Shown piece by piece: positions 18,880 to 27,618 of a DNA stretch of 64,000 nucleotides. The notes beneath the pieces were generated by a model. The model made no database searches. It was not told where the DNA came from and saw nothing but the letters and a program-made list of their open reading frames with translations. Each line of letters starts with the position of its first letter. Position 1 is the first letter of the stretch. Origin of the DNA: Flavobacteriaceae bacterium Ga0077528 (lineage in GTDB: Bacteria > Bacteroidota > Bacteroidia > Flavobacteriales > Flavobacteriaceae); contig LNDX01000001.1 of assembly GCA_001464475.1 (NCBI GenBank), forward strand, positions 248,001 through 312,000, read 5' to 3'. The position numbers were made by a program, and so were the translations under genes.

Positions 18880-19889
18880 GTTGTAACTAAATTTAAAGCA
18901 TACAATAATTGTTGGTTTTCTCTTGGTGTTCCAATGGTAATTCGAATGGTATTTTCAACTACCGAACTACGGTTGCGTGTGATGATTTGTTGTTCAATTA
19001 AACTGTTGTAAATAGCTATTGCATTTTCCATTTCGACCAATAAAAAATTAGCATCTGAAGGATAAATTTTCGTTACAAAATCCAATGTTAAAAGGGATTG
19101 TTTCAATAATTCTCTTTCCGATTTAATTAATTGCACATTCGACTTGAAATTGGCTTCATCAGCAAGCGATTGCACTGCGGCTTCTTGGTTTAACTGACTA
19201 ACATTATATGGTGGTTTTACTTTATTCAATACTGAAATAATGGTGTCACTGGCATAAGCAATTCCAACTCGAACTGCCGCTAAACCTCGCGCTTTACTGA
19301 AGGTTTGTGAAACAATTAAATTGGGATATTGCTTAATTTTTGAAACCAACGAAGGTTGTTCACTAAAGTCAATGTACGCTTCGTCTAAAAACACAATTCC
19401 GTTGAAATTTTCAATTATAAATTCTAGATTTTCTAATGAATTTCCAGTCGGATTGTTGGGTGAACACAAGTGTAAAATTTTTGCTTTTGTAGCTAAAATG
19501 GCCTCAGTATTTAATTGAAAATCTTCGGTTAATGGAATCGAAATAATTTCTAGATTATTAATATTTCCGTAAACTTCATACATGCCATAGGTTGGTGGAC
19601 AAATGATGATTTTATCTTCATTAGGTTCGCAAAAAACACGTTGCACCAAATCGATAATTTCGTCGCTTCCATTTCCAATTAAGATATTTTCAATTCCGAC
19701 TTTCTTCTGACTGCTTAGGATTTGTTTTAATCGCCATTGGTAAGGATCGGGATAACGATTTAATTTCCCAAACGGATTTTCATTGGCGTCCAAAAAGATG
19801 CCTTCATTGCTTTTGTATTCGTCGCGCGCACTCGAATAAGGCGTAAGCAAGAGAATATTTTTTCGAATTAAATTGGTAATATTATTCAT
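18876..19889 (-). CDS. hisC: Histidinol-phosphate aminotransferase
   Basis: 337 residues, class I/II fold PLP aminotransferase. PLP lysine in [21 protein letters not shown] loop (CSPNNPTGN), and FLDEAYIDF with the PLP-pyridine Asp. Converts imidazole-acetol phosphate to histidinol phosphate. Overlaps hisD by 8 bp. Confidence 0.95.
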   Translation of the reverse strand: MNNITNLIRKNILLLTPYSSARDEYKSNEGIFLDANENPFGKLNRYPDPYQWRLKQILSSQKKVGIENILIGNGSDEIIDLVQRVFCEPNEDKIIICPPTYGMYEVYGNINNLEIISIPLTEDFQLNTEAILATKAKILHLCSPNNPTGNSLENLEFIIENFNGIVFLDEAYIDFSEQPSLVSKIKQYPNLIVSQTFSKARGLAAVRVGIAYASDTIISVLNKVKPPYNVSQLNQEAAVQSLADEANFKSNVQLIKSERELLKQSLLTLDFVTKIYPSDANFLLVEMENAIAIYNSLIEQQIITRNRSSVVENTIRITIGTPRENQQLLYALNLVTT

Positions 19890-21171
19890 TTTTTAATTTT
19901 TTTAATCGGAGGGAAACGGCGTTTTTGTGTGCATCTAATTGTTCGGCAGCAGCCATAATTTCTATTGTTGGTCCGAGATTTTGCATGCCCTGTGGTGTCA
20001 GTTTTTGAATCGTAATTTTCTTCACAAAACTGTCTAACGAAACGCCGCTATAATTTTTAGCATAACCATTGGTTGGCAAAGTGTGATTGGTTCCGCTGGC
20101 GTAATCTCCAGCACTTTCACAACTATAATTTCCGAGGAAAATCGAACCTGCATTTTCTATAAATTCTATTTTATTTTCAGCATTTTCAATCGCTAAAATC
20201 AAATGTTCTGGTGCGTAAAAATTACTGAATTCGATTGCTGTTTGAATGTCCTCAAATATTATAGCTCGACTATTTTCTAATGCTTTTTCTACTGTTGGTT
20301 GTCGTGGTAAAATGGCTTTCTGATTTTCGATGGCTAATGTCACTTTTGAAACAATTTCTTCTGAATTTGTAACTAAAATTACTTGACTATCACCGCCATG
20401 TTCGGCTTGCGAAAGTAAATCGGAAGCCACGAATTCTGGGTCGCAAGTTTCGTCAGCAATTACTAATAACTCACTTGGTCCAGCTGGCATATCGATAGCT
20501 AATCCTAATTGTTGCGCATATTGCTTGGCAGCAGTTACATATTGATTTCCTGGTCCGAAGATTTTTAGAACTTTCGGAATTTCATCAGTTCCAAAAGTCA
20601 TTGCTGCAATCGCTTGAATACCTCCAACTTTATACATTTGAGTTACACCTGTCAATTGTGCGGCATACAAAATCGCTGGATTGATGTTGCCACTTTTGTC
20701 TGGTGGCGAACATAAAATGATGTTTTTGCAACCTGCCAATTTTGCTGGAATTGCCAACATCAAAACCGTTGAAAAAAGTGGTGCTGTTCCGCCAGGAATA
20801 TAAATCCCGATGGTATCGATGGCGCGACTTTCTCTCCAACAAAAAACTCCCGAAGTAGTTTCAATTTTAGTCGGAATTTCTTTTTGTGAATTGTGAAATT
20901 TCGAAATATTATCTGCTGCAACTTGGATAGCATTTTTTAAATCAGTTGGAATTTGTGTAACCGCATTTTCAATTTCTGGTGATGTTACAGCGCAACTTTC
21001 AATCTCAACTCCATCAAAATAACTTGTGTATTTTTTCACTGCTTTGCTTCCGTTTTTTTGAATGTCGATAAAAACAGCTTTCACGGTTTCGTTTAAATCG
21101 GCAGTGGCAACCGTTTTGCGTTTTGCCAATTCCGACCATTGTTCTGGTTTTGGATTTATGTAAGTTTTCAT
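19882..21171 (-). CDS. hisD: Histidinol dehydrogenase
   Basis: 429 residues. Zinc enzyme that oxidises histidinol to histidine in two NAD-dependent steps. Typical motifs: GSIFLGNYSCESAGDYASG near the C-terminus, DMPAGPSELLVIAD, and the zinc/catalytic segment LLSQAEHGGDSQ. Thirteen bp after hisG. Normal length. Confidence 0.96.
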   Translation of the reverse strand: MKTYINPKPEQWSELAKRKTVATADLNETVKAVFIDIQKNGSKAVKKYTSYFDGVEIESCAVTSPEIENAVTQIPTDLKNAIQVAADNISKFHNSQKEIPTKIETTSGVFCWRESRAIDTIGIYIPGGTAPLFSTVLMLAIPAKLAGCKNIILCSPPDKSGNINPAILYAAQLTGVTQMYKVGGIQAIAAMTFGTDEIPKVLKIFGPGNQYVTAAKQYAQQLGLAIDMPAGPSELLVIADETCDPEFVASDLLSQAEHGGDSQVILVTNSEEIVSKVTLAIENQKAILPRQPTVEKALENSRAIIFEDIQTAIEFSNFYAPEHLILAIENAENKIEFIENAGSIFLGNYSCESAGDYASGTNHTLPTNGYAKNYSGVSLDSFVKKITIQKLTPQGMQNLGPTIEIMAAAEQLDAHKNAVSLRLKKLKNE

Positions 21172-21184
21172 AATTTCTACTATT

Positions 21185-22042
21185 TTATCGAATCATTTTT
21201 TCAATTGGAATAATTAAAATTCCTTCGGCTCCGAGATTTTTGAGTTGTTCAATAATTTCCCAATAATCGTCTTCTTTGATAACCGAGTGCAAACTGCTCC
21301 AATCTTTGTTTACTAGTGGCAAAATAGTTGGTGATTTCATTCCGGGTAACAAAGAACAAATACGTTCGATTGCAGCATTTGGTGCGTTTAACAAAATGTA
21401 TTTATTCTGTTTACCTTCACGAACGGCTTGCATTCGGAACAATAATTTATCTAAAATGGCTTGATTTTCTACTGTCAGATTTGGATTTGAAATTAAAACC
21501 GCTTCACTTTTGGTAACCGTTGCCACTTCTTTCAATCCATTCATCAACAACGTACTTCCGGTGCTGACAATATCAAAAACGGCATCAGCTAGACCAATAC
21601 TTGTAGCAATTTCAACGCTTCCGCTGATTTCTTCGATGAAAACTGAAATGTTGTTTTTGGCAAAAAAATCAATCAGTATTTTAGGATAACTTGTGGCAAT
21701 TCGTTTGCCTTCGAAATAATTTAAATCGGTGTAAACTTCATCTTTCGGGATTGCCAATGACATTCTGCAACCTGCAAAACCTAATTGTTGAATTATTTTT
21801 ACTTCTTTGTCTTTTTCCCAAACTTCATTTTCGCCTAGAATTCCGATATCAGCAACGCCTTGTTCTACATATTGCGGAATATCATCGTCGCGTAAGAATA
21901 AAATTTCGATTGGAAAGTTTTGGGCAACAGCTTTCAGTTTTCGTTCGCCATTAGAAATTTTGATGCCACATTCTTCTAGAAGTTGGAGTGATTTTTCACT
22001 CAGTCGGCCACTTTTTTGAACCGCAATTTTTAAAGTACTCAT
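21185..22042 (-). CDS. hisG: ATP phosphoribosyltransferase (long form)
   Basis: 285 residues, so the long HisG with a C-terminal ACT-like regulatory domain that normally binds histidine. No HisZ is needed. The PRPP site is DIVSTGSTLLMNGL, and the N-terminus KIAVQKSGRLSEKS is typical. It commits ATP and PRPP to histidine synthesis and is the expected feedback point. It is the first structural gene after the His leader peptide. Confidence 0.95.
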   Translation of the reverse strand: MSTLKIAVQKSGRLSEKSLQLLEECGIKISNGERKLKAVAQNFPIEILFLRDDDIPQYVEQGVADIGILGENEVWEKDKEVKIIQQLGFAGCRMSLAIPKDEVYTDLNYFEGKRIATSYPKILIDFFAKNNISVFIEEISGSVEIATSIGLADAVFDIVSTGSTLLMNGLKEVATVTKSEAVLISNPNLTVENQAILDKLLFRMQAVREGKQNKYILLNAPNAAIERICSLLPGMKSPTILPLVNKDWSSLHSVIKEDDYWEIIEQLKNLGAEGILIIPIEKMIR

Positions 22043-22061
22043 TTTTTAATTTAGAATAAAA

Positions 22062-22116
22062 TCTGAGTATATCATGAAGTGTATAAATACAAAAAACCCG
22101 ACTTGATATACTCAGA
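22062..22116. promoter_or_regulatory. 13-bp inverted repeat coupling the his terminator loop to the hisG ribosome entry region
   Basis: TCTGAGTATATCA (22062-22074) is the exact reverse complement of TGATATACTCAGA (22104-22116). The second arm is the loop of the his attenuator hairpin. The first lies about 20 nt before the hisG ATG. In the minus-strand RNA the two can pair, forming a pseudoknot with the terminator or an alternative hairpin. Confidence 0.7.
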
Positions 22117-22125
22117 CGGGTTTTT
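22091..22125 (-). terminator. his attenuator terminator
   Basis: Stem AAAAACCCG (22092-22100) with CGGGTTTTT (22117-22125) around a 16-nt loop, giving a T-run on the minus strand. Placed between the hisL stop and hisG. Confidence 0.85.
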
Positions 22126-22157
22126 AATTATGTTATTTGATTAGCTACAATACATCA

Positions 22158-22214
22158 TTAACTCGCCTGGTTGCAAGAATGATGATGATGTAATTGTGAA
22201 ATAATCGTGTTCAT
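22158..22214 (-). CDS. hisL: his leader peptide
   Basis: 18 codons plus TAA, with four consecutive CAT His codons at positions 9-12. It precedes an intrinsic terminator and hisG. The His-codon run (ACATCAT) can pair with ATGATGT just after the stop codon, forming a 1:2 hairpin that a ribosome stalled on His codons would disrupt. This is the standard arrangement for attenuation by charged tRNA-His. Confidence 0.9.
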   Translation of the reverse strand: MNTIISQLHHHHSCNQAS

Positions 22215-22232
22215 TGTTTTATTTTGATGGCA

Positions 22233-22240
22233 CAAAACTA
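22233..22240 (-). promoter_or_regulatory. his operon -7 box
   Basis: TAGTTTTG on the minus strand is a full TAnnTTTG match 18 nt before the hisL start. A convincing TTG at the -33 position was not found. The remaining sequence between 22241 and 22394 shows no gene. Confidence 0.55.
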
Positions 22241-22394
22241 GACATAACTTTTGGATTGAAAACTACATTTTATAAAATTTAACATATGTTCAAACGAATT
22301 CTAACAAGATAACTGTAACAAATATTATAAAAAGACAACCAATAGTAATAACTAAAATTCCGTAAACTAGACTTTTAACAAATTAAACTAACAT

Positions 22395-24413
22395 ATGAAA
22401 AACATCAAAATCTCTCTTCTAGCAGCAACCGTGCTTTTGGCATCTTGTAGCAAAAAAGAAGAATTGGTATCAGGTATTACCAAAAAGAATATGGATACCT
22501 TAGTAAAACCTGGCGATAACTTCGACCGTTTCGTTAATGGAACTTGGGCTAAAAACAACAAAATTCCTGCAGATAAAGCATCGTATGGTGCTTTTGATAT
22601 GCTGTATGATAAATCTCAAAAAGACGTTAAAGCTATCATTGAAGAAGCTTCGAAAGGAAGTTTTTCTGAAGGTTCAGACGAGCAAAAAATTGGAGACTAC
22701 TACAGCTCTTATACAAATCGTAAAGACCGTGATGCTAAAGGCGTAACTCCTATTCAATCGGAATTAAAAGCTATTGATGCTATTGCGAATTATACGGACT
22801 TAGCAACTTATTTCGGAAAAGCTAACAGAACTGGAGTATCAATTCCTTTTTCAGTTGCTGTTACTGAAGATTTCAAAGATCCAAAAAAATACACTTTAAT
22901 GACTTGGCAAGGTGGCTTAGGACTTCCTGAAAGAGAATACTACCTACAGAACGATGCTAAAATGTCGGACATTCGTAAGAAATATGTAGCGCATATCGAA
23001 AAAATGTGGCAACTAGTTGGATTACCAAATGGCGCTGAAAGTGCAGCTAAAGTTATGGCTTTAGAAACTACTTTGGCAACCAACCACATGAAAAAAGAAG
23101 ACACTCGTAACACAGCAGCGCTTTACAACAAATATGCTTTAACCGATTTAAAATCGTTAATGCCAGATTTTGATTGGACGGCTATGTTAAAAAATGCAGG
23201 TGTTGCTAACGAAAAAAATATTGTAATTGCTCAAGTTGCTTACACAAAAAGCTTAAACAATATCATCAAAAATACTCCTATTGATACTTGGAAAACGTAT
23301 TTAAAATGGAGTTTAATTAACAACACTGCTGGTTACTTAAACACTGCTTTAGACAAACAAAACTTCGAATTCTACGGAAAAACATTATACGGAACAGAGC
23401 AACAAGAAGAAGATTGGAAAAGAGCGGTTAGTGCTGTAAATGGTGGTTTAGGCGAAATTGTTGGTAAAGTATATGTAAAAAAACACTTTACTCCAGAAGC
23501 TAAAGAACGAATGACAGCTATGGTAAAAAACCTACTTAAAGCTTACGCAGCAAGCATCAAAGAATTAGATTGGATGAGTGCTAACACTAAAAAAGAAGCT
23601 CTTGCTAAAGTAGATAAATTCATGATTAAAATTGGATATCCAGACAAATGGAGAGACTACTCAGCATTAAAAGTTGCTAAAAACGATTTGTACGGAAATG
23701 CAACTAGAGCTACCGAATTTGAATACAACCGTATGCTAAGCAAATTAGGAAAACCTGTTGATAGAGCTGAATGGGGAATGACACCTCAAACAGTGAATGC
23801 TTATTACAATCCAACACTTAATGAAATTGTTTTTCCAGCAGCAATTCTTCAACCACCTTTCTTTAATTTGGCAGCTGATGATGCAGTAAATTATGGTGGA
23901 ATTGGAGCTGTAATCGGGCACGAAATCGGTCATGGATTCGACGATCAAGGAAGTACTTTTGATGGTGAGGGTGTAATGAGAAATTGGTGGACTCCACAAG
24001 ATTTAACAGCATTTCAAACAAGAACAAAAGCGCTTGTTGACCAATACAACAGTTTTAAAGCATTCCCAGATTTAAATCTTAACGGAAGTTTTACTCTTGG
24101 TGAAAACATTGGTGACCTAGGTGGATTGAGCATCGCTCTAAAAGCTTACAAAATGTCGCTAAACGGAAAAGAAGCTCCAAAAATGGATGGTTACACAGGA
24201 ATTCAAAGAGTATTCCTTGGTTGGGGACAAGTTTGGTTAGACAAAACTCGTGAAGAGGCATTGCGAAATCAAGTAGCTTCTGACCCACATTCGCCTGCTA
24301 AATTTAGAATTAATGGTGTCGTTAGAAACATCCCAGAATTCTACGAAGCATTCAATGTAAAACCAACAGACTCGCTTTATTTAGCTCCAGAGAAACGAGT
24401 TAAAATTTGGTAA
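22395..24413 (+). CDS. M13-family zinc metallopeptidase (PepO/neprilysin type) lipoprotein
   Basis: 672 residues, full length for M13. Lipoprotein signal ends LLASC. The zinc site is H509-E-I-G-H513, and the third ligand E570 lies in GENIGDLGG. NAYYNP, which precedes the active site and binds substrate backbone, is intact. The C-terminal W (KIW) is the usual M13 ending. Expected to be a periplasmic or outer-membrane-anchored peptidase cutting oligopeptides. Next gene downstream is another peptidase, separated by a terminator. Confidence 0.94.
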   Translation: MKNIKISLLAATVLLASCSKKEELVSGITKKNMDTLVKPGDNFDRFVNGTWAKNNKIPADKASYGAFDMLYDKSQKDVKAIIEEASKGSFSEGSDEQKIGDYYSSYTNRKDRDAKGVTPIQSELKAIDAIANYTDLATYFGKANRTGVSIPFSVAVTEDFKDPKKYTLMTWQGGLGLPEREYYLQNDAKMSDIRKKYVAHIEKMWQLVGLPNGAESAAKVMALETTLATNHMKKEDTRNTAALYNKYALTDLKSLMPDFDWTAMLKNAGVANEKNIVIAQVAYTKSLNNIIKNTPIDTWKTYLKWSLINNTAGYLNTALDKQNFEFYGKTLYGTEQQEEDWKRAVSAVNGGLGEIVGKVYVKKHFTPEAKERMTAMVKNLLKAYAASIKELDWMSANTKKEALAKVDKFMIKIGYPDKWRDYSALKVAKNDLYGNATRATEFEYNRMLSKLGKPVDRAEWGMTPQTVNAYYNPTLNEIVFPAAILQPPFFNLAADDAVNYGGIGAVIGHEIGHGFDDQGSTFDGEGVMRNWWTPQDLTAFQTRTKALVDQYNSFKAFPDLNLNGSFTLGENIGDLGGLSIALKAYKMSLNGKEAPKMDGYTGIQRVFLGWGQVWLDKTREEALRNQVASDPHSPAKFRINGVVRNIPEFYEAFNVKPTDSLYLAPEKRVKIW

Positions 24414-24433
24414 TCAAATTCAAATCAATAATA

Positions 24434-24461
24434 AAACCCAGCAGCAATGTTGGGTTTTTTA
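24434..24461 (+). terminator. Intrinsic terminator after the M13 peptidase
   Basis: AAACCCA (24434-24440) pairs with TGGGTTT (24451-24457), with an inner CA/TG pair, followed by a T-run. Confidence 0.8.
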
Positions 24462-24511
24462 GCTTTAAATTCTAACAGGAAAATTAAAAAAATCTTAACA
24501 AATAAATTCAC

Positions 24512-24519
24512 TATTTTTG
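24512..24519 (+). promoter_or_regulatory. -7 box for the S9 peptidase
   Basis: TATTTTTG, full TAnnTTTG match, 29 bp upstream of the chosen ATG. It supports the shorter start, because the longer frame would begin upstream of this promoter. No clear TTG at -33. Confidence 0.5.
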
Positions 24520-24548
24520 TTTTGCAAACACTTCAACACAATCAAAAA

Positions 24549-26651
24549 ATGAAAAAATCAATTCTAATAATGGCTTTGGCACTCCCAATTACACTAATGA
24601 GTCAAAACAAAATGCAATATCCAACCACAAAAAAAGGTCAAGTAACCGATACTTATTTTGATACAAAAGTAGCCGATCCTTATCGTTGGCTTGAAGACGA
24701 TAGGTCAGAGGAAACTGGTTCGTGGGTAAAAGAACAAAACCGTCTTACATACGATTATCTTAGTAAAATTCCTTACCGTGATGCCCTAAAATCAAGACTT
24801 GAGAAACTATGGAATTACGAAAAAATAAGCGCGCCTTTCAAAGAAGGTAACTTTACGTATTACTATAAAAACAACGGACTTCAAAACCAATCGGTGCTTT
24901 ATAGAAAAGATGCCAAAGGAGAAGAAAGCGTATTTCTTGACCCAAATACTTTTTCTAAAGACGGAACCTCATCGCTAGGTGGCGTCGATTTCTCCGAAGA
25001 CGGCTCTAAAGTAGCTTACTCTATTTCTGAAGGCGGTAGCGATTGGAGAAAAGTAATCGTTATGGATGCCGTTACCAAAAAAATATTGGAACCAACTTTG
25101 GAAGATATTAAATTCAGTGGCGTGTCTTGGAAAGGAAACGAAGGCTTCTATTATTCAAGTTATGACAAACCTGATGGTAGCGAACTTTCGGCAAAAACCG
25201 ACCAACACAAATTATATTATCACAAAGTAGGAACACGTCAAAAAGACGATAAAGTAATTTTTGGCTTAAACCAAAAAAGAAGATATGTTGGTGGTTATGT
25301 AACGGAAGACAATCATTATTTAGTGATTACAGCTTCTACCTCTACTTACGGAAATGAATTGTACATTCAAGATTTAACCAAACCAAACAGTCCGATTGTG
25401 ACTATTGTAGATAATTTCAATAGCGATAACTCTATCATTGACAACCAAGGTTCTAAATTATTTATTGCTACCGATTTAAATGCTCCAAACAAACGCGTTG
25501 TAACCGTTGATGTTAGCAATCCGAAGCCTGAAAATTGGAAAGACCTTATTCCAGAAACCGAGAACGTTCTTAATGTTTCAACAGGAAGTGGTTATCTTTT
25601 TGCCAACTACATGATTGATGCTGTTTCGGCAATCAAACAATACGATTATTCTGGAAAATTAGTAAGAAACATTCAATTGCCAGGAATAGGAACTGCTGGA
25701 GGTTTTGGTGGAAAAAAAACGGAAAAGGTGCTTTATTACTCTTTTACAAATTATACTACGCCAGGCTCAACGTATTCATTTGACCCAAAATCTGGTGATT
25801 CTAAAGTATATCAAACACCTAAAATTGATTTCAATTCCAACGATTACGAATCAAAACAAGTGTTTTATACTTCCAAAGATGGAACTAAAATCCCAATGAT
25901 TATTACCCACAAAAAAGGATTAAAATTAGATGGTAAAAACCCAACTATTCTTTATGGATATGGTGGTTTTAATATTAGTTTGACACCAAGTTTTAGTATT
26001 TCAAATGCCGTTTGGATGGAAAATGGTGGTATTTATGCTGTAGCCAACCTTCGTGGTGGTGGCGAATACGGAAAAAAATGGCATGTTGCCGGAACTAAAA
26101 TGCAAAAACAAAATGTATTCAATGATTTCATTGCAGCTGCAGAATATCTAATCTCAGAAAAATATACTTCTTCTGATTTTCTTGCCATTCGAGGTGGTTC
26201 TAATGGCGGATTGCTAGTAGGCGCAACCATGACGCAAAGACCAGATTTAATGAAAGTAGCATTACCAGCAGTTGGTGTAATGGACATGCTTCGTTACCAC
26301 ACTTTTACCGCAGGAGCAGGTTGGGCATACGATTATGGAACCGCAGAAGACAGTAAAGAAATGTTCGAATACATTAAAGGCTATTCACCTGTACACAACG
26401 TAAAACCAAATACCAAATATCCTGCAACTATGGTAACCACTGGCGACCATGATGACAGAGTAGTACCAGCACACAGTTTTAAATTTGCAGCTGAGTTGCA
26501 AGACAAACAAGCTGGAGACAACCCAACATTAATAAGAATAGACATAAATGCAGGACACGGAGCTGGAAAATCAGTAGCAGCATCCATCCAAGAAAGTGTA
26601 GATATTATGGCATTCACACTATACAATATGGGAATAACAAAACTTCCTTAG
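24549..26651 (+). CDS. Exported prolyl oligopeptidase (S9A)
   Basis: 700 residues from the ATG at 24549. The in-frame extension back to 24447 overlaps the terminator and is rejected. Signal peptide [20 protein letters not shown] seven-bladed propeller (about 80-420) is followed by the alpha/beta-hydrolase domain. The catalytic triad is Ser551 in RGGSNGG, Asp at 635/636 in HDDRV, and His670 in NAGHGAG. Cleaves short peptides after proline, here probably in the periplasm. Full-length and intact. Confidence 0.93.
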   Translation: MKKSILIMALALPITLMSQNKMQYPTTKKGQVTDTYFDTKVADPYRWLEDDRSEETGSWVKEQNRLTYDYLSKIPYRDALKSRLEKLWNYEKISAPFKEGNFTYYYKNNGLQNQSVLYRKDAKGEESVFLDPNTFSKDGTSSLGGVDFSEDGSKVAYSISEGGSDWRKVIVMDAVTKKILEPTLEDIKFSGVSWKGNEGFYYSSYDKPDGSELSAKTDQHKLYYHKVGTRQKDDKVIFGLNQKRRYVGGYVTEDNHYLVITASTSTYGNELYIQDLTKPNSPIVTIVDNFNSDNSIIDNQGSKLFIATDLNAPNKRVVTVDVSNPKPENWKDLIPETENVLNVSTGSGYLFANYMIDAVSAIKQYDYSGKLVRNIQLPGIGTAGGFGGKKTEKVLYYSFTNYTTPGSTYSFDPKSGDSKVYQTPKIDFNSNDYESKQVFYTSKDGTKIPMIITHKKGLKLDGKNPTILYGYGGFNISLTPSFSISNAVWMENGGIYAVANLRGGGEYGKKWHVAGTKMQKQNVFNDFIAAAEYLISEKYTSSDFLAIRGGSNGGLLVGATMTQRPDLMKVALPAVGVMDMLRYHTFTAGAGWAYDYGTAEDSKEMFEYIKGYSPVHNVKPNTKYPATMVTTGDHDDRVVPAHSFKFAAELQDKQAGDNPTLIRIDINAGHGAGKSVAASIQESVDIMAFTLYNMGITKLP

Positions 26652-26664
26652 TCAGTATTCAGTA

Positions 26665-26714
26665 ATCAGTGCTCAGTGTTCAGTATTTATGTTAACTGAA
26701 CACTGAGCACTGAT
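26665..26714. repeat. 20-bp perfect palindrome built from the AACACTG heptamer
   Basis: 26665-26684 and 26695-26714 are exact reverse complements with a 10-nt loop. The arms contain the same CAGTGTT/AACACTG unit that is tandemly repeated at 26834-26940. It lies 13 bp after the S9 peptidase stop and could stop or stabilise that transcript, but no T-run follows. Confidence 0.8.
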
Positions 26715-26740
26715 AAAACTAAATGTCTTTTTTAGATTTC

Positions 26741-26776
26741 TCCTCCTCTGGAGGAGTGGCTGAAAGCCGAGGTGCT
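26741..26776. repeat. Short GC-rich double hairpin element
   Basis: CCTC-TG-GAGG followed by GGCTGAAAGCC. It is much more GC-rich than its surroundings and resembles the paired hairpins in the serS leader. Probably a fragment of a dispersed repeat. The rest of 26715-26833 holds no gene. Confidence 0.45.
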
Positions 26777-26833
26777 TTTGATTTTCTTAGATAAAGCACT
26801 CAAAATGAAATTAATTACACTAACTTAGTGCTC

Positions 26834-26940
26834 AACACTGAACACTGAACACTGAACACTGAACACTGAACACTGAACACTGAACACTGAACACTGAACA
26901 CTGAACACTAACACTGAACACTGAACACTGAACACTGAAC
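26834..26940. repeat. Heptanucleotide tandem array (AACACTG)15
   Basis: Fifteen uninterrupted units of AACACTG in register, except that the eleventh (26904-26909) lacks its G and is 6 nt. The array ends one base before the stop codon of the minus-strand lipoprotein gene. The near-perfect identity of units indicates recent slippage. Confidence 0.95.
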
Positions 26941-26941
26941 C

Positions 26942-27484
26942 CTACTCCTTCTTAGGCAAAGGCGCACCAACAGCAACAGAACAAACATGTCCTTCTTGAC
27001 CGTGTGGTGGATTCATTCCTGGAGCCGTTTCTACTGGAGCAGCGATAGTTGCTGGTATGTTATTATTTGTAGTTGTAATTGTAGCACCATTTTGAGTAAC
27101 TGTACCAGGTGTTGAACCAGCCGAAGTAATAGTTGCCGATTGAGTAGAAGCTGTTGTAGTTTTTGCTGGAGCCGAATTCAATGGAGCACCAACAGCAACA
27201 TCACAACGATGTCCTGGTTGACCATGCGCCGGATTCATTCCTTTTCCAACTTTTACTGGTTGAGCCGTTGTTGGCGCTACCATGCCATTTGGTGTAGTCA
27301 TCATAGGCGCACCAGACTGTGCAGCAGCAGTTGATGGTGTTGTAGGCTCAGCAGTTGGACCTTTAAAATCATCCGAAAAGGCAGAGGTTTCTGGATTAGT
27401 TGAAACTACATTGGTTTCTTCTTCCTGCTTACAAGAAACAAATCCTAAAACCACTAAAACTATACATGATATTATCTTCTTCAT
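26942..27484 (-). CDS. Lipoprotein with two HGQ-GH-C motifs
   Basis: 180 residues from ATG 27482-27484; an upstream in-frame extension lacks a signal and crosses the promoter. Lipobox FVSC at 15-18. Two copies of a conserved 20-residue block occur, MNPAHGQPGHRCDVAVGAPL at 83-102 and MNPPHGQEGHVCSVAVGAPL at 157-176. They are separated by low-complexity Thr/Ala/Pro linkers. Each block has two His and one Cys in fixed spacing, suggesting metal or haem contact, but this is inference. The same motif is, to my knowledge, found in other flavobacterial lipoproteins of unknown function. A 7-bp tandem array starts directly at its 3' end. Confidence 0.8.
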   Translation of the reverse strand: MKKIISCIVLVVLGFVSCKQEEETNVVSTNPETSAFSDDFKGPTAEPTTPSTAAAQSGAPMMTTPNGMVAPTTAQPVKVGKGMNPAHGQPGHRCDVAVGAPLNSAPAKTTTASTQSATITSAGSTPGTVTQNGATITTTNNNIPATIAAPVETAPGMNPPHGQEGHVCSVAVGAPLPKKE

Positions 27485-27507
27485 AACAATTCTTTTTTTG
27501 ATAACAT

Positions 27508-27537
27508 CAAATATACAAGTTTTATAAAACAAAACAA
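27508..27537 (-). promoter_or_regulatory. Consensus promoter for the HGQ-motif lipoprotein
   Basis: Minus strand: TTG (27537-27535), a 19-bp spacer and TATATTTG (27515-27508). Exact consensus match, 23 bp before the ATG. This also argues against the longer upstream start. Confidence 0.8.
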
Positions 27538-27618
27538 CAAACTGGCTGTCATTTTAAAAAATTCTAATCGTTACTCCAACTAAAAAATCACTACATTTAT
27601 ACCTCCTAAAATAATACT

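Noticed and set aside
22063-22125. Riboswitch or T-box in the his leader
   Set aside because: The His codon run and terminator explain the region. No T-box or metabolite-binding core could be recognised.
24447-24548. 34-residue N-terminal extension of the S9 peptidase
   Set aside because: It runs through the terminator of the preceding gene and upstream of the TATTTTTG box, and it would bury the signal peptide.
26834-26940. CRISPR-like look of the AACACTG array
   Set aside because: Units are 7 bp and directly abutting, with no spacers of unique sequence and no cas genes nearby. It is a microsatellite.
27140-27527. Plus-strand ORFs opposite the HGQ-motif lipoprotein
   Set aside because: Shadow frames of the real minus-strand gene, with no start signals and atypical composition.
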